Shown here: positions 22,800-32,719 of the stretch, in pieces
How positions within the stretch are numbered: position 1 is the stretch's first letter
How the letters are laid out: every line of letters begins with the position of its first letter
Assembly (NCBI RefSeq): GCF_015706575.1
Contig: NW_024037059.1
Span: 32,622,129-32,686,128 of the forward strand
Direction of reading: 5' to 3'
Length of the DNA: 64,000 nt
From: Patiria miniata
Taxonomy: Eukaryota; Echinodermata; Asteroidea; Valvatida; Asterinidae
Position numbers and translations under genes: made by a program
Notes under the pieces: generated by a model
Told to the model about the DNA's origin: nothing
The model's input: only the letters and a program-made list of their open reading frames with translations
Database searches by the model: none

Positions 22800-22900
22800 C
22801 TCAGACTCCTGACGACAGGCAGAATATATTGTCCAAAACGTTGAGTACCCTCCGGTTCTTTTCAGAACCACACATACTCACAGAAGAGATTTTGCCACAT
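22800..22900 (+). ncRNA. Histone-type 3' stem-loop consensus in a repeat-like context
   Basis: GGTTCTTTTCAGAACC at 22854-22869 fits the metazoan histone mRNA 3' stem-loop consensus GGYYYTTYTHARRRCC at every position: a 6-bp stem and a TTTC loop, followed by ACACA. A purine-rich CAGAAGAGA sits 12 bases downstream, where a U7-type downstream element would be. No histone reading frame lies upstream. The stretch before it (CTGACGACAGGC ... CAAAACGTTGAG, 22810-22844) resembles the ribozyme-like tails of Penelope-like elements, so this may be a retroelement end rather than a histone gene. Confidence 0.4.
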
Positions 22901-23239
22901 GGTGCTACTGCAACAACTTCAAATCTCATTTAGTCTTCCTATCAACGAAACCGTCTGCTTACGTCAAACACACCCGGGCAGCAACCAGAGACCTGCTTGC
23001 GAACTGGGGAAGTGGTGTACCGTGACACCGGAGCAAACACGAGGATCGCATGATGGATAATCGAACAGGCTCCTGAAAGTTTTACTTACTGTAAGCTAAA
23101 CGAATGCACCCGTAGCCAATCAAAAGACAAAGTCATTAAGACGCAACTGATTATGTTCTCGCTTGGTGTAATGGTCTACAACGTGGCCAGTGGGGCGAAA
23201 TTCATAGCTATCTGGTTAAGCTTCAAAAGACCAGCTTCC

Positions 23240-23480
23240 TGAATGTGTTGTTTGTACCGCCTGAAAGACGTAAAATCCTATACACCTACGTTGGTTCTGT
23301 TCGCTAGTACCCCCTGTTTGTTCTGCCCCTTAATAGGTAAGAGTGAATGTATTGTTTTTAGTTTTTCGTGGGAGTGCACTAGCGGCACATTTTGCACGCA
23401 AGTCTGATGATAAATTGACCTTCCGGAATCTGGATTGTGTTGTTTAAACCGCATGGAAGACGCAAAATTCGAATTATCAG
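23240..23480 (+). repeat. Degenerate two-copy direct repeat
   Basis: TGTGTTGTTTGTACCGCCTG followed by AAAGACGTAAAAT (from 23243) resembles TGTGTTGTTTAAACCGCATG followed by GAAGACGCAAAAT (from 23436). The copies are about 193 bases apart. Confidence 0.6.
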
Positions 23481-23807
23481 TTTTAGTGGTAAAAACCTTG
23501 TGGTAGGATACGGGCGATTCACAATGCAGTGCGCCACCAAGAGTTTGCCACAGAGAGTTCATTTTTCCCTGTGCATTGTTGGAGATGGTCGACAAATTCG
23601 CAGCACCGGACATTTGAAATTGTTAGTTTTTTCCATTCAGTAGTTTCGTAAGCGTATGTTTCGAGGATCTGTTTGCCCTTTTCTTTTCTTCTTATCAATA
23701 TGGTGTTTTCTGTAAGGTGAAAGAACGCTATGCTCCAATCTATAACATATTAGTACGGAAGCGTATTTAGGACATGACCGAAAATATTTTTTAGGCCCAC
23801 TACTTCA

Positions 23808-24096
23808 CCCGGGCGGATTACTATTTCGCCCGGGCGGATAACTATTTCGCCCGGGCGGATTACTATTCCGCCCGGGCTGACCGGGCTGATTACTATTCCG
23901 CCCGGGCGGATTACTAATTCACCCGGGCAGACTACTAATTCGCCAGGGCAGATTACTAATTCTCCCGGCCGGGCAGACTACTAATTCGCCCGGGCAAATT
24001 AGTAATCCGTCCGGGCGAAATAGTAATCCGCCCGGGCGACATAGTAATTCGCCCGGCCGAATAAGTAATCCGCCCGGGCGAATTAAACTCCACCCG
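23808..24096. repeat. Palindromic CGCCCGGGCGG minisatellite, 21-bp unit
   Basis: Units of the form CGCCCGGGCGGATTACTATTT repeat seven to eight times and then switch orientation near 23990, continuing as CGCCCGGGCGAAATAGTAATC. The array is thus tandem and also a large inverted repeat, with an extreme density of CCCGGG sites and a few degenerate units (CTGACCGGGCTG, CTCCCGGCCGGGC). It lies within intron 1. Confidence 0.9.
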
Positions 24097-24117
24097 TGAT
24101 GTCACCCTATTGTCCTA

Positions 24118-24225
24118 GCGCTCCATTATTTTGCACGAATGGAGCGTTGGAGGCGATACCTCTCCATTCTTTTGGAGGGTAATAATGCCTCCATCACTCC
24201 ATTCCTACAAAATAATGGAGCAGGA
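24118..24225. repeat. Inverted repeat CTCCATTATTTTG
   Basis: CTCCATTATTTTG at 24121 is inverted at 24209 (CAAAATAATGGAG). The inner bases also contain CTCCATTC dyads. CAAAATAATGGAGTG also occurs in family A elements. Confidence 0.6.
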
Positions 24226-24299
24226 AATAAAGAAACACCAAAAATTACACAATTATAGTTTTGCACAGTTGCAACTTTACTACACCTTTTGTCAATGAT

Positions 24300-24560
24300 A
24301 TTTCTTATATATTTCGTACAATGCTTAATACGTAAGTCAAGAACCATTTTTTTTTCGCACAGAATTTTCTCATAAGTCCTACACCGTTTCTCAAGTGGAA
24401 TTTTATGCATTATTCGTACGATTACGTGAAATTTAGAACCATTTATGTTTCTTATATAGCATGCTACACCGTTTCTCAAATAGAATTTTATGCATTTTCT
24501 TATACAATTCCTTACAGTGTTAAGGCGAAAGTCGCGTACCATTTTTTTTTCTTTTACAGA
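24300..24560. repeat. Diverged tandem repeat, about 88 bp
   Basis: ACACCGTTTCTCAA followed by GAATTTTATGCATT recurs at 24381 and 24469, with a further weaker unit before them. Confidence 0.5.
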
Positions 24561-24754
24561 ATGTTTGTATATAGTAATGTTACATGCAACAATGTTTTGA
24601 CAAGGTTCGCAGTACAGTTTATATCTCGATCTTGTTCCTGGGTTTCAATGCTAGCATGCAGTCCTAGAAATTCTTGATCGGCAAGAACTCATCATCCTGA
24701 AAAAATGTGTAGGTCTTTTCCATGGTGTCCAAGAACATTTGAAGAAAAATCACA

Positions 24755-25633
24755 AGTTCGTGCAATGTAAACCCGGAAGACTTGTAGCCGTTTTGCTTAA
24801 AAAATTAACCAAAATCTTAATCTTGCAATTTTGAGTGGTTTTAGCTCGTCCTTCCTTGTCCAATGATGAGTAGTTATAGTCTCGAGTTGCGTTGGTTACG
24901 AAGTAGTCCGACTGGAGACTGCCCGCTAGTTTGGACCTTCTTCGTAACACTATCCACAGTCTGTAAAGCCAGAATTAGAAGAAAACAAAATCAGAAAAGT
25001 AGTTTTTGGGTCAAACAATTAGACGGAAGCATAAGGTCATATTCCTGTAAATCCACTTAAGTCTTACAAAGCCGTAAAAGGCACAGGGTAGCTTTGACAA
25101 TTGCAAAGTGACGACACAGAGAGCTTCGAAATAGAACAGTCTTAGTGCAAACACGATTTCTGAATAAACTTCATCAGATAGCAAATTAAACAATAAAGCT
25201 TAATGTATCTGACATTATCATGCTAAAAATACAACATTTAAATTTTTGATTTTATTAGCTGTTATTTTTACTTGACAAAAAGGGTAACTTTTTACCTTTA
25301 TACTCATACATGCAATCTTCATATTCATTTGGAGTGTCGAAATGAACTTTTATATGTCACAGGCAAAGTTTGAAGCAGCCAGTAAATTATCATCCGATAT
25401 ATCCACGGAGCTAGTTTCAGCACCTATCAAGGACGGTTTCCTGGCCCGCTATAATTCCACTGTATCCCACGTACGGCATTATTTCCTGGGGACGGATCTT
25501 CCAATACTATATATATCCTAAACCAAATAGATCTCGAGCCCACTCGGCTAAAAAGTCAAAGAAATCATGATGATCTACCAGTAGACACCGTTTTTCTTCA
25601 TCAGAGTCTGACGAGGATTTGTCCAGGTTATAA
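24755..25633 (-). pseudogene. Coding-like minus-strand block, unrecognised
   Basis: Several minus-strand frames look protein-like. At 25518-25633 one reads LDKSSSDSDEEKRC and FFDFLAEWARDLFGLGYI before a stop. At 24755-24953, after an acceptor-like TGGCTTTACAG, another reads RRSKLAGSLQSDYFVTNATR and YNYSSLDKEGRAKTTQN. Acidic SDSDEE stretches and adjoining frames are typical of transposon-encoded or decayed host genes. I cannot name a family or prove splicing. It lies inside intron 1 of the PR-PLAG gene, on the opposite strand. Confidence 0.25.
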
Positions 25634-27377
25634 ATAAAAAATTTGTCCAATAATAAATCACCGAGAAGTTATTCCACAAGCCTAATTTCTACAAGCATTC
25701 CACTTAATTTCAGCATCATTATCAGCATCATTAATGGACATTTTCCCACACACTTTTATACCCATCATGAGGAGTTTTCAGGTTCCTATACAGCCATATG
25801 GTTGCGAAGGCGAAGCGTGGCCCCTTGATAAGCAAAGTTAATCCGATTACGTACTTAGACGCTATAACAGAGCAGTGAAATTCTTGAACCCCCAAAACAT
25901 GGCCTTTTAAACGTTTTGTTTCTCAGAAAATATGCTCAGTATGATTGAAATGTTAAATTATAACGGAAGAAGAAATTCTAAACTTCATGTCAGTGAAAAA
26001 ATCACTGTCATCGATGCCGAAACCTGAATACTGGTTACTGGTAAAGCTGACCTTTAAGTTGGGAAGAGATTGTTTGAAAATGTCCCCAAATCTATGTATT
26101 TATTTCAATTCCTAGGAATTTCATAAAGTTGTTATTTCAAGAGCAGTTGAACACTTCTATCATCTTAGTATATTCCGAATTTCAGCTTAATCTGTTGTTG
26201 TTAATGCTAGTGTTACACCTTGAACTATCTCCATGGAAAATTTTGATGAGGATTTTTTGCCGACCACACCACGCGCATGGTTTTCAGCAAAGATTCTATA
26301 GCACTGTAGGCGCTATAGTTGACCGATTTCGGCCTGGCAAAACAATGGACGATCACATATTAGCATATTCATTAGCGTCACTCGGCGTGACTTGGCGTGG
26401 GTCTCAGTATTGTCCAATGGAAACCGGCAAAAAGGGTGATATTTATTAATTAATAACTTGTGAAGAAGGCTTTCTGCAAATTTTTACTGCACACCATAAG
26501 ATTGACAGATATTGCAAACACCAGTGTTACAACTTTTAAAAATACACGTAGCCAGGCCTTTTTTTCCAATTTCAACGAAAAGTAATGAACATATCACAAC
26601 GATTTTTAGCACTTACTTGGATCATTATAAGGGAAATTAACCCTGAAAGTTGCATGAAGATACGGTCTTCCAAACGGGAGAAATTAATTTTCAAAGATTT
26701 CGCCCACCGACGTGAACATGTGGTTTCATTCAATTTTTTTAGAAATTGCCCTTTAATAATAATAATAATAATAATCGGCATTTAAGAACGCTCTTTTTAG
26801 TAAACTAAATCACAGCGCTTTGCAACCACACGGCTGTATAATGTCCATCATCCACAAAACTCAATTGAGTATTCAGAAATTTCCAAACAGTTCTGCCTGG
26901 TCATGTATATTTCATTAAAAAGGCACTTCTAATTTCAAAACATCAGCACTGATCCTTGTGAAACTTAGATGCAAAATGCTTGAATGTTTGTTTGATTTAT
27001 TGATGGGCTTTCATACAAGGTGGAGATTGGAGATTTCAGTGGTATTTGAAGCAAACAAAGTGCATCCTTATCCTGTACAAATGATCCTATATGCCTTTAA
27101 TTTAAGAAAGTTTTGGTATTGCTTTGGGTTGAAGGGTAATGATTCATGTATGTGAAAAAGAACTACATGATTGTTGAACAATATTTCTTTAAAAAAGTGA
27201 CTTTTTAAAGACACTTGAAAAGGACTTACTACCATTCAAAAGCATGTGCTACCTCTGTGTACAAAGTAAATGTTAAAGTTGAAAGTAGTTGATGTTCAGT
27301 ATAGTACGAAATACAAGGTAAACCCAAAATGCCCCCGCTAGGTTGTAAACAAATTGTTTTATATGTGACTTTTACAG
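25634..27377 (+). other. Intron 1, last part
   Basis: No gene is recognised. A short (TAA)n patch lies at 26756-26774. Splice acceptor TTTTACAG ends at 27377. Confidence 0.5.
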
Positions 27378-27468
27378 CCTGTGGCACCCCATGCAGAACT
27401 CAGAGTGTGGTATGCTTCAGACTATGCTCATACCATGAATGTGACATTACTGTGTGCAAATAAACCAG
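27378..27468 (+). CDS. PR-PLAG exon 2 seen: PR domain C terminus
   Basis: This 91-bp exon encodes PVAPHAELRVWYASDYAHTM followed by NVTLLCANKP and one extra base. It continues the PR domain exactly: P..P..EL.VWY...Y is the last conserved PR/SET-like block, on the same strand and phase as exon 1. The acceptor is GTGACTTTTACAG and the donor GTAAGA. The final base (G) is completed by AT at the start of exon 3 to give Asp. Confidence 0.85.
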
Positions 27469-27904
27469 GTAAGATGATGTTTCTATGTATAGATCGTATG
27501 CGGAACAGCCATCTTGGAGGATATCTTTTGTTATTTATTTCAGTACAATGAATGCATAAAAGGTTAATTCATGCATAACAGCAAAACAAAGGCATTTGTC
27601 CTCTTAGATGGCTGATGTGCAAAAGGTCTGTTACTATTTCTTTCACCAAGTTTTCCCCATGGACAAATGATGTATTGGTTTAATATGACACAACTGTTGC
27701 CAAGTTTCTCTTTTGATCCAAATAGTACTTTACACTTAGCTTGCTGTCTCATAAATTGTAAGTATAAATTGTATCAAAATGTACTGAATATTTCATAAAG
27801 AGGCAACTACAAGGAAACATTGCCTCTATGAAAGAGGCCAAAATCAATACTGTGACAAGCACTATGACCTGGACGGCAAAGGACAGACAAAATATTTTTT
27901 GCTG

Positions 27905-28134
27905 TTTATGTGGACTTGCCCACGTCCACGCAAGGCTTCCCCCTCTCTGGAAACAGGTTTAGAGAGAATTTTGGGGTTAGGGTTATCTGTCGCATAATGA
28001 AGGTGAACACTCAAGGAAATCATGATAAAAAAAGATTTGGTTTGAGTGTTAACAGTGTGAGTAAAACAATGTTTTTCTCCGTTATTTTCGCCGGGTTTTT
28101 CTACACGAAAACAACGGAATTTCCACAATAGGTA
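27905..28134. mobile_element. MITE with TGTGGACTT ends, second copy
   Basis: TGTGGACTTGCCCACGTCCA at 27908 parallels 4956, and the end (AATTTCCACAATAGGTATGT) parallels 5158-5177. The interior is shared at moderate identity with 4955-5170. Confidence 0.65.
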
Positions 28135-28588
28135 TGTAAGCGTTTGTTTATGGTGTAAATCGAGGACACATGTGCAACATCATCGGTGTATCGAGGACAA
28201 GAACCAAATCGAGGACGACCTTGATTAGAAAACGTGTACAAAACCAATGAGAGCTGTTGTGAAAAAGTTAAATGTACAAACAAAGGAAAAGGGAAGAGGA
28301 ACACAAAATCCTTGGTCCACTTCACTCTACTTACCTGTAGAGCAATACTACTTATGCATATTCCCCCTACCGGCAGGTATTTTACGCTAAGAGTTATATA
28401 CAATAGCGCCCTCTGGCGCCCTACCCATAATACCCCGCGGCAAGCGTGCCTCTTGAGCGTCCTCTTTTCTCTTAGCGGCAGGTGGGGTATGACGTATAAA
28501 AATACGCTCCGTATTTTCATTGTATTTTGATACCATTTTGTGCTTTTTAAGAGAAGTATTTGATTAGAGAAAGTGTAGTAGAGTATAG

Positions 28589-28858
28589 TAAAGGTAAAGG
28601 TAAAGGGGATGAACCTGTGTTCACAGGAACAGAGTGCCCATCTCTCTTTCGTTAGCGATTGGGCCAGACTCGTATGCTGCTGTGGGGGGATCGCCACACC
28701 ACCTCCACACCGAGTCTGTTACCTTCCCAGCATTGAATAATGCCGGTACCCATTTAACACCTGGGTTGAGAGGAGTACTTGAGGTAAAGTGCCTTACTCA
28801 AAAGCACAACACGCATGGCCACAGTGGGGCTCGAACCCACAACACGTGCCCTCTATAT
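28589..28858 (-). mobile_element. tRNA-derived SINE (5' truncated), 9-bp target duplication
   Basis: On the minus strand a pol III B box (GGTTCGAGCCC, 28827-28837) is followed by a tail containing GGCACTTTACCTCAAGTACT and TTAAATGGGTACCGGC, similar to the SINE tail at 55990-56025. The flanks AGAGTATAG (28580-28588 and 28859-28867) form the target duplication. It inserted into the 5' region of the DIRS-type element. Confidence 0.75.
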
Positions 28859-28898
28859 AGAGTATAGTTTCGTCTTATTGAGTGATAAGTTCATTATT

Positions 28899-31227
28899 AT
28901 GAAGCGTTTGGGGAGAACCGTCCCACGGGACGGACCGAGTTCTCTGCTGGTATCGCTCCGTCGTTACCACAGCCGAAGTCCCTCGTCCAGCACCCTCAGC
29001 CACTGCTGGCTTGGGGCATTGGCAGTTCCGCTGACCAGGACCTCGGTCTCCTTCGGTCAATTCAGGCAGGACACCCAAACAGAAGGCACACTCCGGCAAG
29101 GTTCCTCCAAAACATACTTCCTGTACCGAAGTGAAGCCTAAAAAGGGCCGACAGGGCAAGCGTGGCTCGGGTACGAGCGCCGCTATAGCCCCCGGCTCTT
29201 CCCCGAACGCTGGGCAGCCCGAGGGGACTAGCCGCCATGCTCCAGTGGGCTCTAGTCACCCGTGCCCTCCTGACACAGTGCCGAGTACCACTGGTTGCCA
29301 GGACGGGCTGTTGCACGGGCTATCAAACCGACCAGCGCTCACTCAGCCCACGGGGCCTGAAGCGCTGTCGGCCGGGCAGGTTATAAGCGACGTGGAGCCG
29401 GTCGCCCGGGGATATCCCGGCCCGACGGCCCCCGGTCTATCTTGCTCTGAGGGACCATTCTCGTCATCGGACTTTTTCCATTGTTCGGGGGTCCCGGTGC
29501 CCAAGGTGTCTTCTGACTTGTCGTCAGACACTCCAGGGCGTTCTTCAAAGAAGAAGAGCAAGAAGAAGAAAGCTGATCGCCGATCACGCTGTTCTTCTTC
29601 GGATTCTGACGGCTCCTCTGACCGGTCCCACCGGGGCAAACGCTCCCGACGTGAGGACTCGATTTCGAGGTCTAATTTCCTGCAGGCATTTCAGTCTATT
29701 TCAGCTACGCTATCGGCTATGTCTGCAGGCCGCCAGGCGGGCCTATTGGTGGCCCCCCTGAAGCGGCGAGCTACGCCCCACAACCATCGGTTGTTGGTCT
29801 CGCCTCACAATCTTCAGTCACCGGTCACGGTTGGGTGGCCCGTGAACAACGGGACATACCGCACACGGTTAGCCTTGCTCCGGAGTCCCCGCCTGCAGTG
29901 AATGCTTCACAGTCATTGTTCATTGGTCACGGTTGGGTGGCCCAAGCACAACGAGATATACCACGCGTGGTTGATTGTACATCGGAGGTCGGCCCGCAGC
30001 GAATGCCTCATGTGCGTCGGCCGTGGGCCGCGGTTGGATGGACCAGGGACAACGGGACCTACCGCACACAGTTAGCCTTGCGCCGGGATCCCCGCCTGTG
30101 TTGAGTATTCACCCATCGATGTCTGTTGTCTCTGAGGGAGTTGCACAGCCACCACTGCGTGGTTCTGTACAATTTACCCCTCCAAACGGCTCTCGTTCAC
30201 CAGAGTCTACTCGGCCCTCACAATCGGCTGATTCATCCGATGATGACGAAGAACCAGACCAATTACACCGGCTGTCCATCACTGAAACGGAACTTCGTTT
30301 AGTACAGAGAGACATGATACGGGTACTTAAATTACCCTTTGCCGATGAGCCCGCTCCGACCGATCATAAATCATTCAAGCGTCGGACGGGCTCCACATCT
30401 AACAGTGACAAAGTGTTCCCCAATCTTCCGTTGGATCAAGTATGTGTGAAACACATCGACAACATTATGTCAACAAATGGCGTCCATTCCTTAGACGGGA
30501 ACAGGATTACTATTGTTTCCCGCAGGAAGATTTTGCCAAATTTTTCACCACGCCTTCCCTCCCCGACGCAGCAAAAGATAAGCTGGCGGCCGATGAGGGG
30601 AATTCGTCTTCCAGCCGGCCCTTTGTGGACAAGACGAGGGGCAAGCTTGAAGACACTTTGAAGAAGATAGACTCAGCTTCCCGTTTTGGCTTGCGTTCAA
30701 CTTCATTCTTGCTTCTCCTCATGGAGTATTTAGCCTTAGGCTATGAGGACGAATCGCCGATTCCAGCGGACATGCTGACTGCGGCCCTTCATTGCCTTAA
30801 CCATGGCCTTCGCACCGTGCTTGACCAGTTCGCATGCGTGTCGGCCTTGGCAACCTCCGCCCGCCGGGGTAACGTGCTTGACGCACTTTTCCTCCCATCG
30901 CGGGGTGCTCGCAAGAGACTTGAAACCCTCCCTTTGTCGGGTAAAGATCTCTTTGCTGGGAAATTCGAGGAACATATGAGAGATGAAGCCAAGCATCTGA
31001 AGGCTACTGAAAAGATCAACTTCAAGAAGCCTCCAGCCCCAGCGACCAAAGGACAACAGAATAAAGCCAAAACGTTGTTTGTTATCCCTCGACGCAAACC
31101 ACTGAAATCTAGTCGTGGTGGTTTTCGTGGCCGCACCGATAACAATTCCGGTGTGCGTGCCACGCAGACTCGCATGTTCTCCGGACAGCAATGGCCGCAA
31201 TCCGGCTGCGGCTTCCGGGCGTCTTGA
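28899..31227 (+). pseudogene. DIRS-type Gag-like region, frameshifted
   Basis: The region begins about MKRLGRTVPRDGPSS and MKPKKGRQGKRGSG, passes a Lys/Ser/Arg-rich stretch (SSKKKSKKKKADRRSRCSSS), and continues after frameshifts through DDDEEPDQLHRLSITETELR to PFLRREQDYYCFPQEDFAKF, SLPDAAKDKLA and the conserved block GLRTVLDQFACVSALATSAR. The end is basic (SRGGFRGR). In DIRS elements this protein packages the element RNA. At least two frame changes (around 29900 and 30470) and a 102-bp internal triplication (29826-30130) show decay. Confidence 0.65.
29826..30130 (+). repeat. Three copies of a 102-bp unit within the Gag-like region
   Basis: CGGTTGGGTGGCC begins at 29828 and 29930 (CGGTTGGATGG at 30031), each followed by an AACGGGACATACCGCACACG-type block. 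The unit is 34 codons long, so expansion keeps the frame. Confidence 0.8.
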
Positions 31228-31254
31228 GCACCCCCCCCCCCCACCTCTCAACCT

Positions 31255-31560
31255 CACCCCGAGTCTTCACGCGGTTAGTGAAGACAGTCGGGGCCGCACT
31301 ACGAAAATAAGGGGTGATGATTTTCATGTACCTCGACAACTGGATCATCGTGGGTCCATCTCAGACGGCCACGTCAGCGGCACTCAACCGGACATGGCGT
31401 CTTGCGTCGGATCTCGGGTTTATCATCAACACCGAGAAGTCCCACCAACTTCCGTCCCAGTTCCCATTCTTTCTTGGAGCATCACTCGACCTCAAGAAAA
31501 GATTGGCTCGTCCTACAGAGGAACGGATTGTAAACCTTCAGAAATGTGTATCCCTGGCAG
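31255..31560 (+). pseudogene. DIRS-type reverse transcriptase remnant
   Basis: The translation reads PRVFTRLVKTVGAALRK, then MIFMYLDNWIIVGPS and LGFIINTEKSHQLPSQ. This is the palm and thumb of a DIRS reverse transcriptase. The usual catalytic YLDD is YLDN, and the fingers domain before it is absent. A stop lies just before GVMIFMYLD. Confidence 0.7.
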
Positions 31561-31574
31561 GCCTTTCTCAACGA

Positions 31575-32115
31575 GCTGCAGCCATTGCAGCCGGCAGCAG
31601 ACGAGCATCGACCAGGAAAATTTATGACAGTAGACTACGCCATTTTTACAGATGGTGTAGAAGCCGATCTCTGCATCCCTCTGATACTTCTGTAGGGGAG
31701 GTTGCAGACTTCCTGGTATACCTTTTTGAAGGTAGCCTTACTACTGCCACGATTAAGAATTATCGTTCAGCCATAGCAGCTATTCATGGTGGCTTTACGG
31801 ATGGTTCTTCAGTATCAAATAACCAAGCTCTCAGCCAAGTCCTCAGGGGAATGTTTGTTTCACGCCCCCCGATGCGTAGGTTATTACCGACATGGGATCT
31901 CTTCAGTGTTTTATCAAACTTAACGAGACCCCCATTTGAACCGATTGTTGCAACTGTCCATTAGGGTTGCCTTTCTGTTAGAAGTGACTACGTCTAGACG
32001 CCGTAGCAAACTGCATTCACGTACCGTAGAGACAGGTCACATCCGGTGGGAACCGGGGGGTGTGCGCTTGATCCCTAAAGCAGGGTTTTTGACAAAGAAT
32101 CAGTCGGAGGATTTT
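31575..32115 (+). pseudogene. DIRS tyrosine recombinase, N-terminal part
   Basis: STRKIYDSRLRHFYRWCRSR, VADFLVYLFEGSLTTATIKN and YRSAIAAIHGG form the core-binding (SAM-like) domain of a phage-integrase-type recombinase. After a frameshift near 31945 the catalytic region starts (VAFLLEVTTSRRRSKLHS, first catalytic Arg) and continues to GHIRWEPGGVRLIPKAGFLT. The HxxR and Tyr motifs are lost where the flanking repeat begins at 32126. Confidence 0.75.
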
Positions 32116-32319
32116 TCTTCTCCTGACATCATCGATGAATCGAGGACAGGAACCGAATCGAGGACGACCTCGATTAGAAATCGTGTACAAAACCAATGAG
32201 AGCTGTTGCAAAAAACTTACAGTATAAACAAAGGAAAAGGGAAGAGGAACAATAAAAAATCCTTGATTTACACCATAAACAAACGTGCTAGTGTATGTGT
32301 ATGTGCTTCTCGTTTTATA

Positions 32320-32493
32320 GGGTGGGGTGGGATGGGAGTAGGGGTTGGGTGAAAATGGGTAGGGGGAGGGTTGTGGTGGGTGGGGAGGGGTTGGGGTGGG
32401 GAGTTGGAGTAGGGGTTGTTGGTTGGAGTAGGGGTGGGTGGGGGATCCAAGGTAGGGGTGGGGTAAGGATGGGGATGGGGGAAGTGTGGTGAT
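32320..32493 (+). repeat. G-rich GGGGTGGG tract, G-quadruplex-prone
   Basis: About 170 bases consist almost only of G, T and A, with dozens of GGG/GGGG runs on the + (transcribed-sense) strand of intron 2. Proline-rich frames on the minus strand are artefacts of this. Confidence 0.85.
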
Positions 32494-32719
32494 GTGGTAC
32501 ATGTATACACGTGTAAGGACATTTGTTTACTTTTTGTGTTGGCATTTAATGAAACAGACCCCTTCAACTTGGCACACCATCCTGAATCCTCATGCATTTG
32601 TGGAAATTTCAATTTGTACAGGGTGAGTCGAAAAAGCGGAACCCAAACCCAAAGACTTACTTACTTATATTCTCCATGTTGTGAATTGTTGTAATTCTTC
32701 ATGGCCAGTTTCTTCTTGA

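Larger units (their letters stand above)
28315..32125 (+). mobile_element. DIRS-type (tyrosine recombinase) retroelement, internally deleted
   Basis: In order on the + strand: a possible promoter region (GTATAAAAATACGC near 28494), a gag-like region (about 28899-31227), a short reverse-transcriptase remnant (31255-31560) and the N-terminal part of a tyrosine recombinase (31575-32115). Most of the RT, the RNase H and methylase-like parts, and the catalytic C terminus of the recombinase are missing. The GC content is visibly higher than in the surrounding intron. The element cannot move on its own. Confidence 0.75.
28142..32284 (+). mobile_element. Composite bounded by perfect 20-bp TIRs, containing a DIRS-type fragment
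   Basis: GTTTGTTTATGGTGTAAATC at 28142-28161 is exactly inverted at 32265-32284. Just inside each end is one copy of a 140-150-bp sequence in direct orientation (28178-28314 and 32126-32264), sharing ACAAAACCAATGAGAGCTGT and AAAGGAAAAGGGAAGAGGAA. A related copy lies in reverse near 61728-61890. Between the direct repeats is a DIRS-like retroelement fragment, itself split by a SINE. The simplest reading is two copies of one small TIR element flanking DIRS DNA, each lacking its inner TIR. Confidence 0.6.

Noticed and set aside
22790..22900. A histone gene ending at the stem-loop
   Set aside because: No histone H1, H2A, H2B, H3 or H4 frame lies within 1.5 kb upstream on that strand.
28634..28867. 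Small gene with start and stop around 28.6-28.9 kb
   Set aside because: It lies wholly in a reversed tRNA-SINE bounded by AGAGTATAG duplications.
32268..32612. Proline-rich minus-strand proteins
   Set aside because: They are translations of the G-rich tract at 32320-32493.
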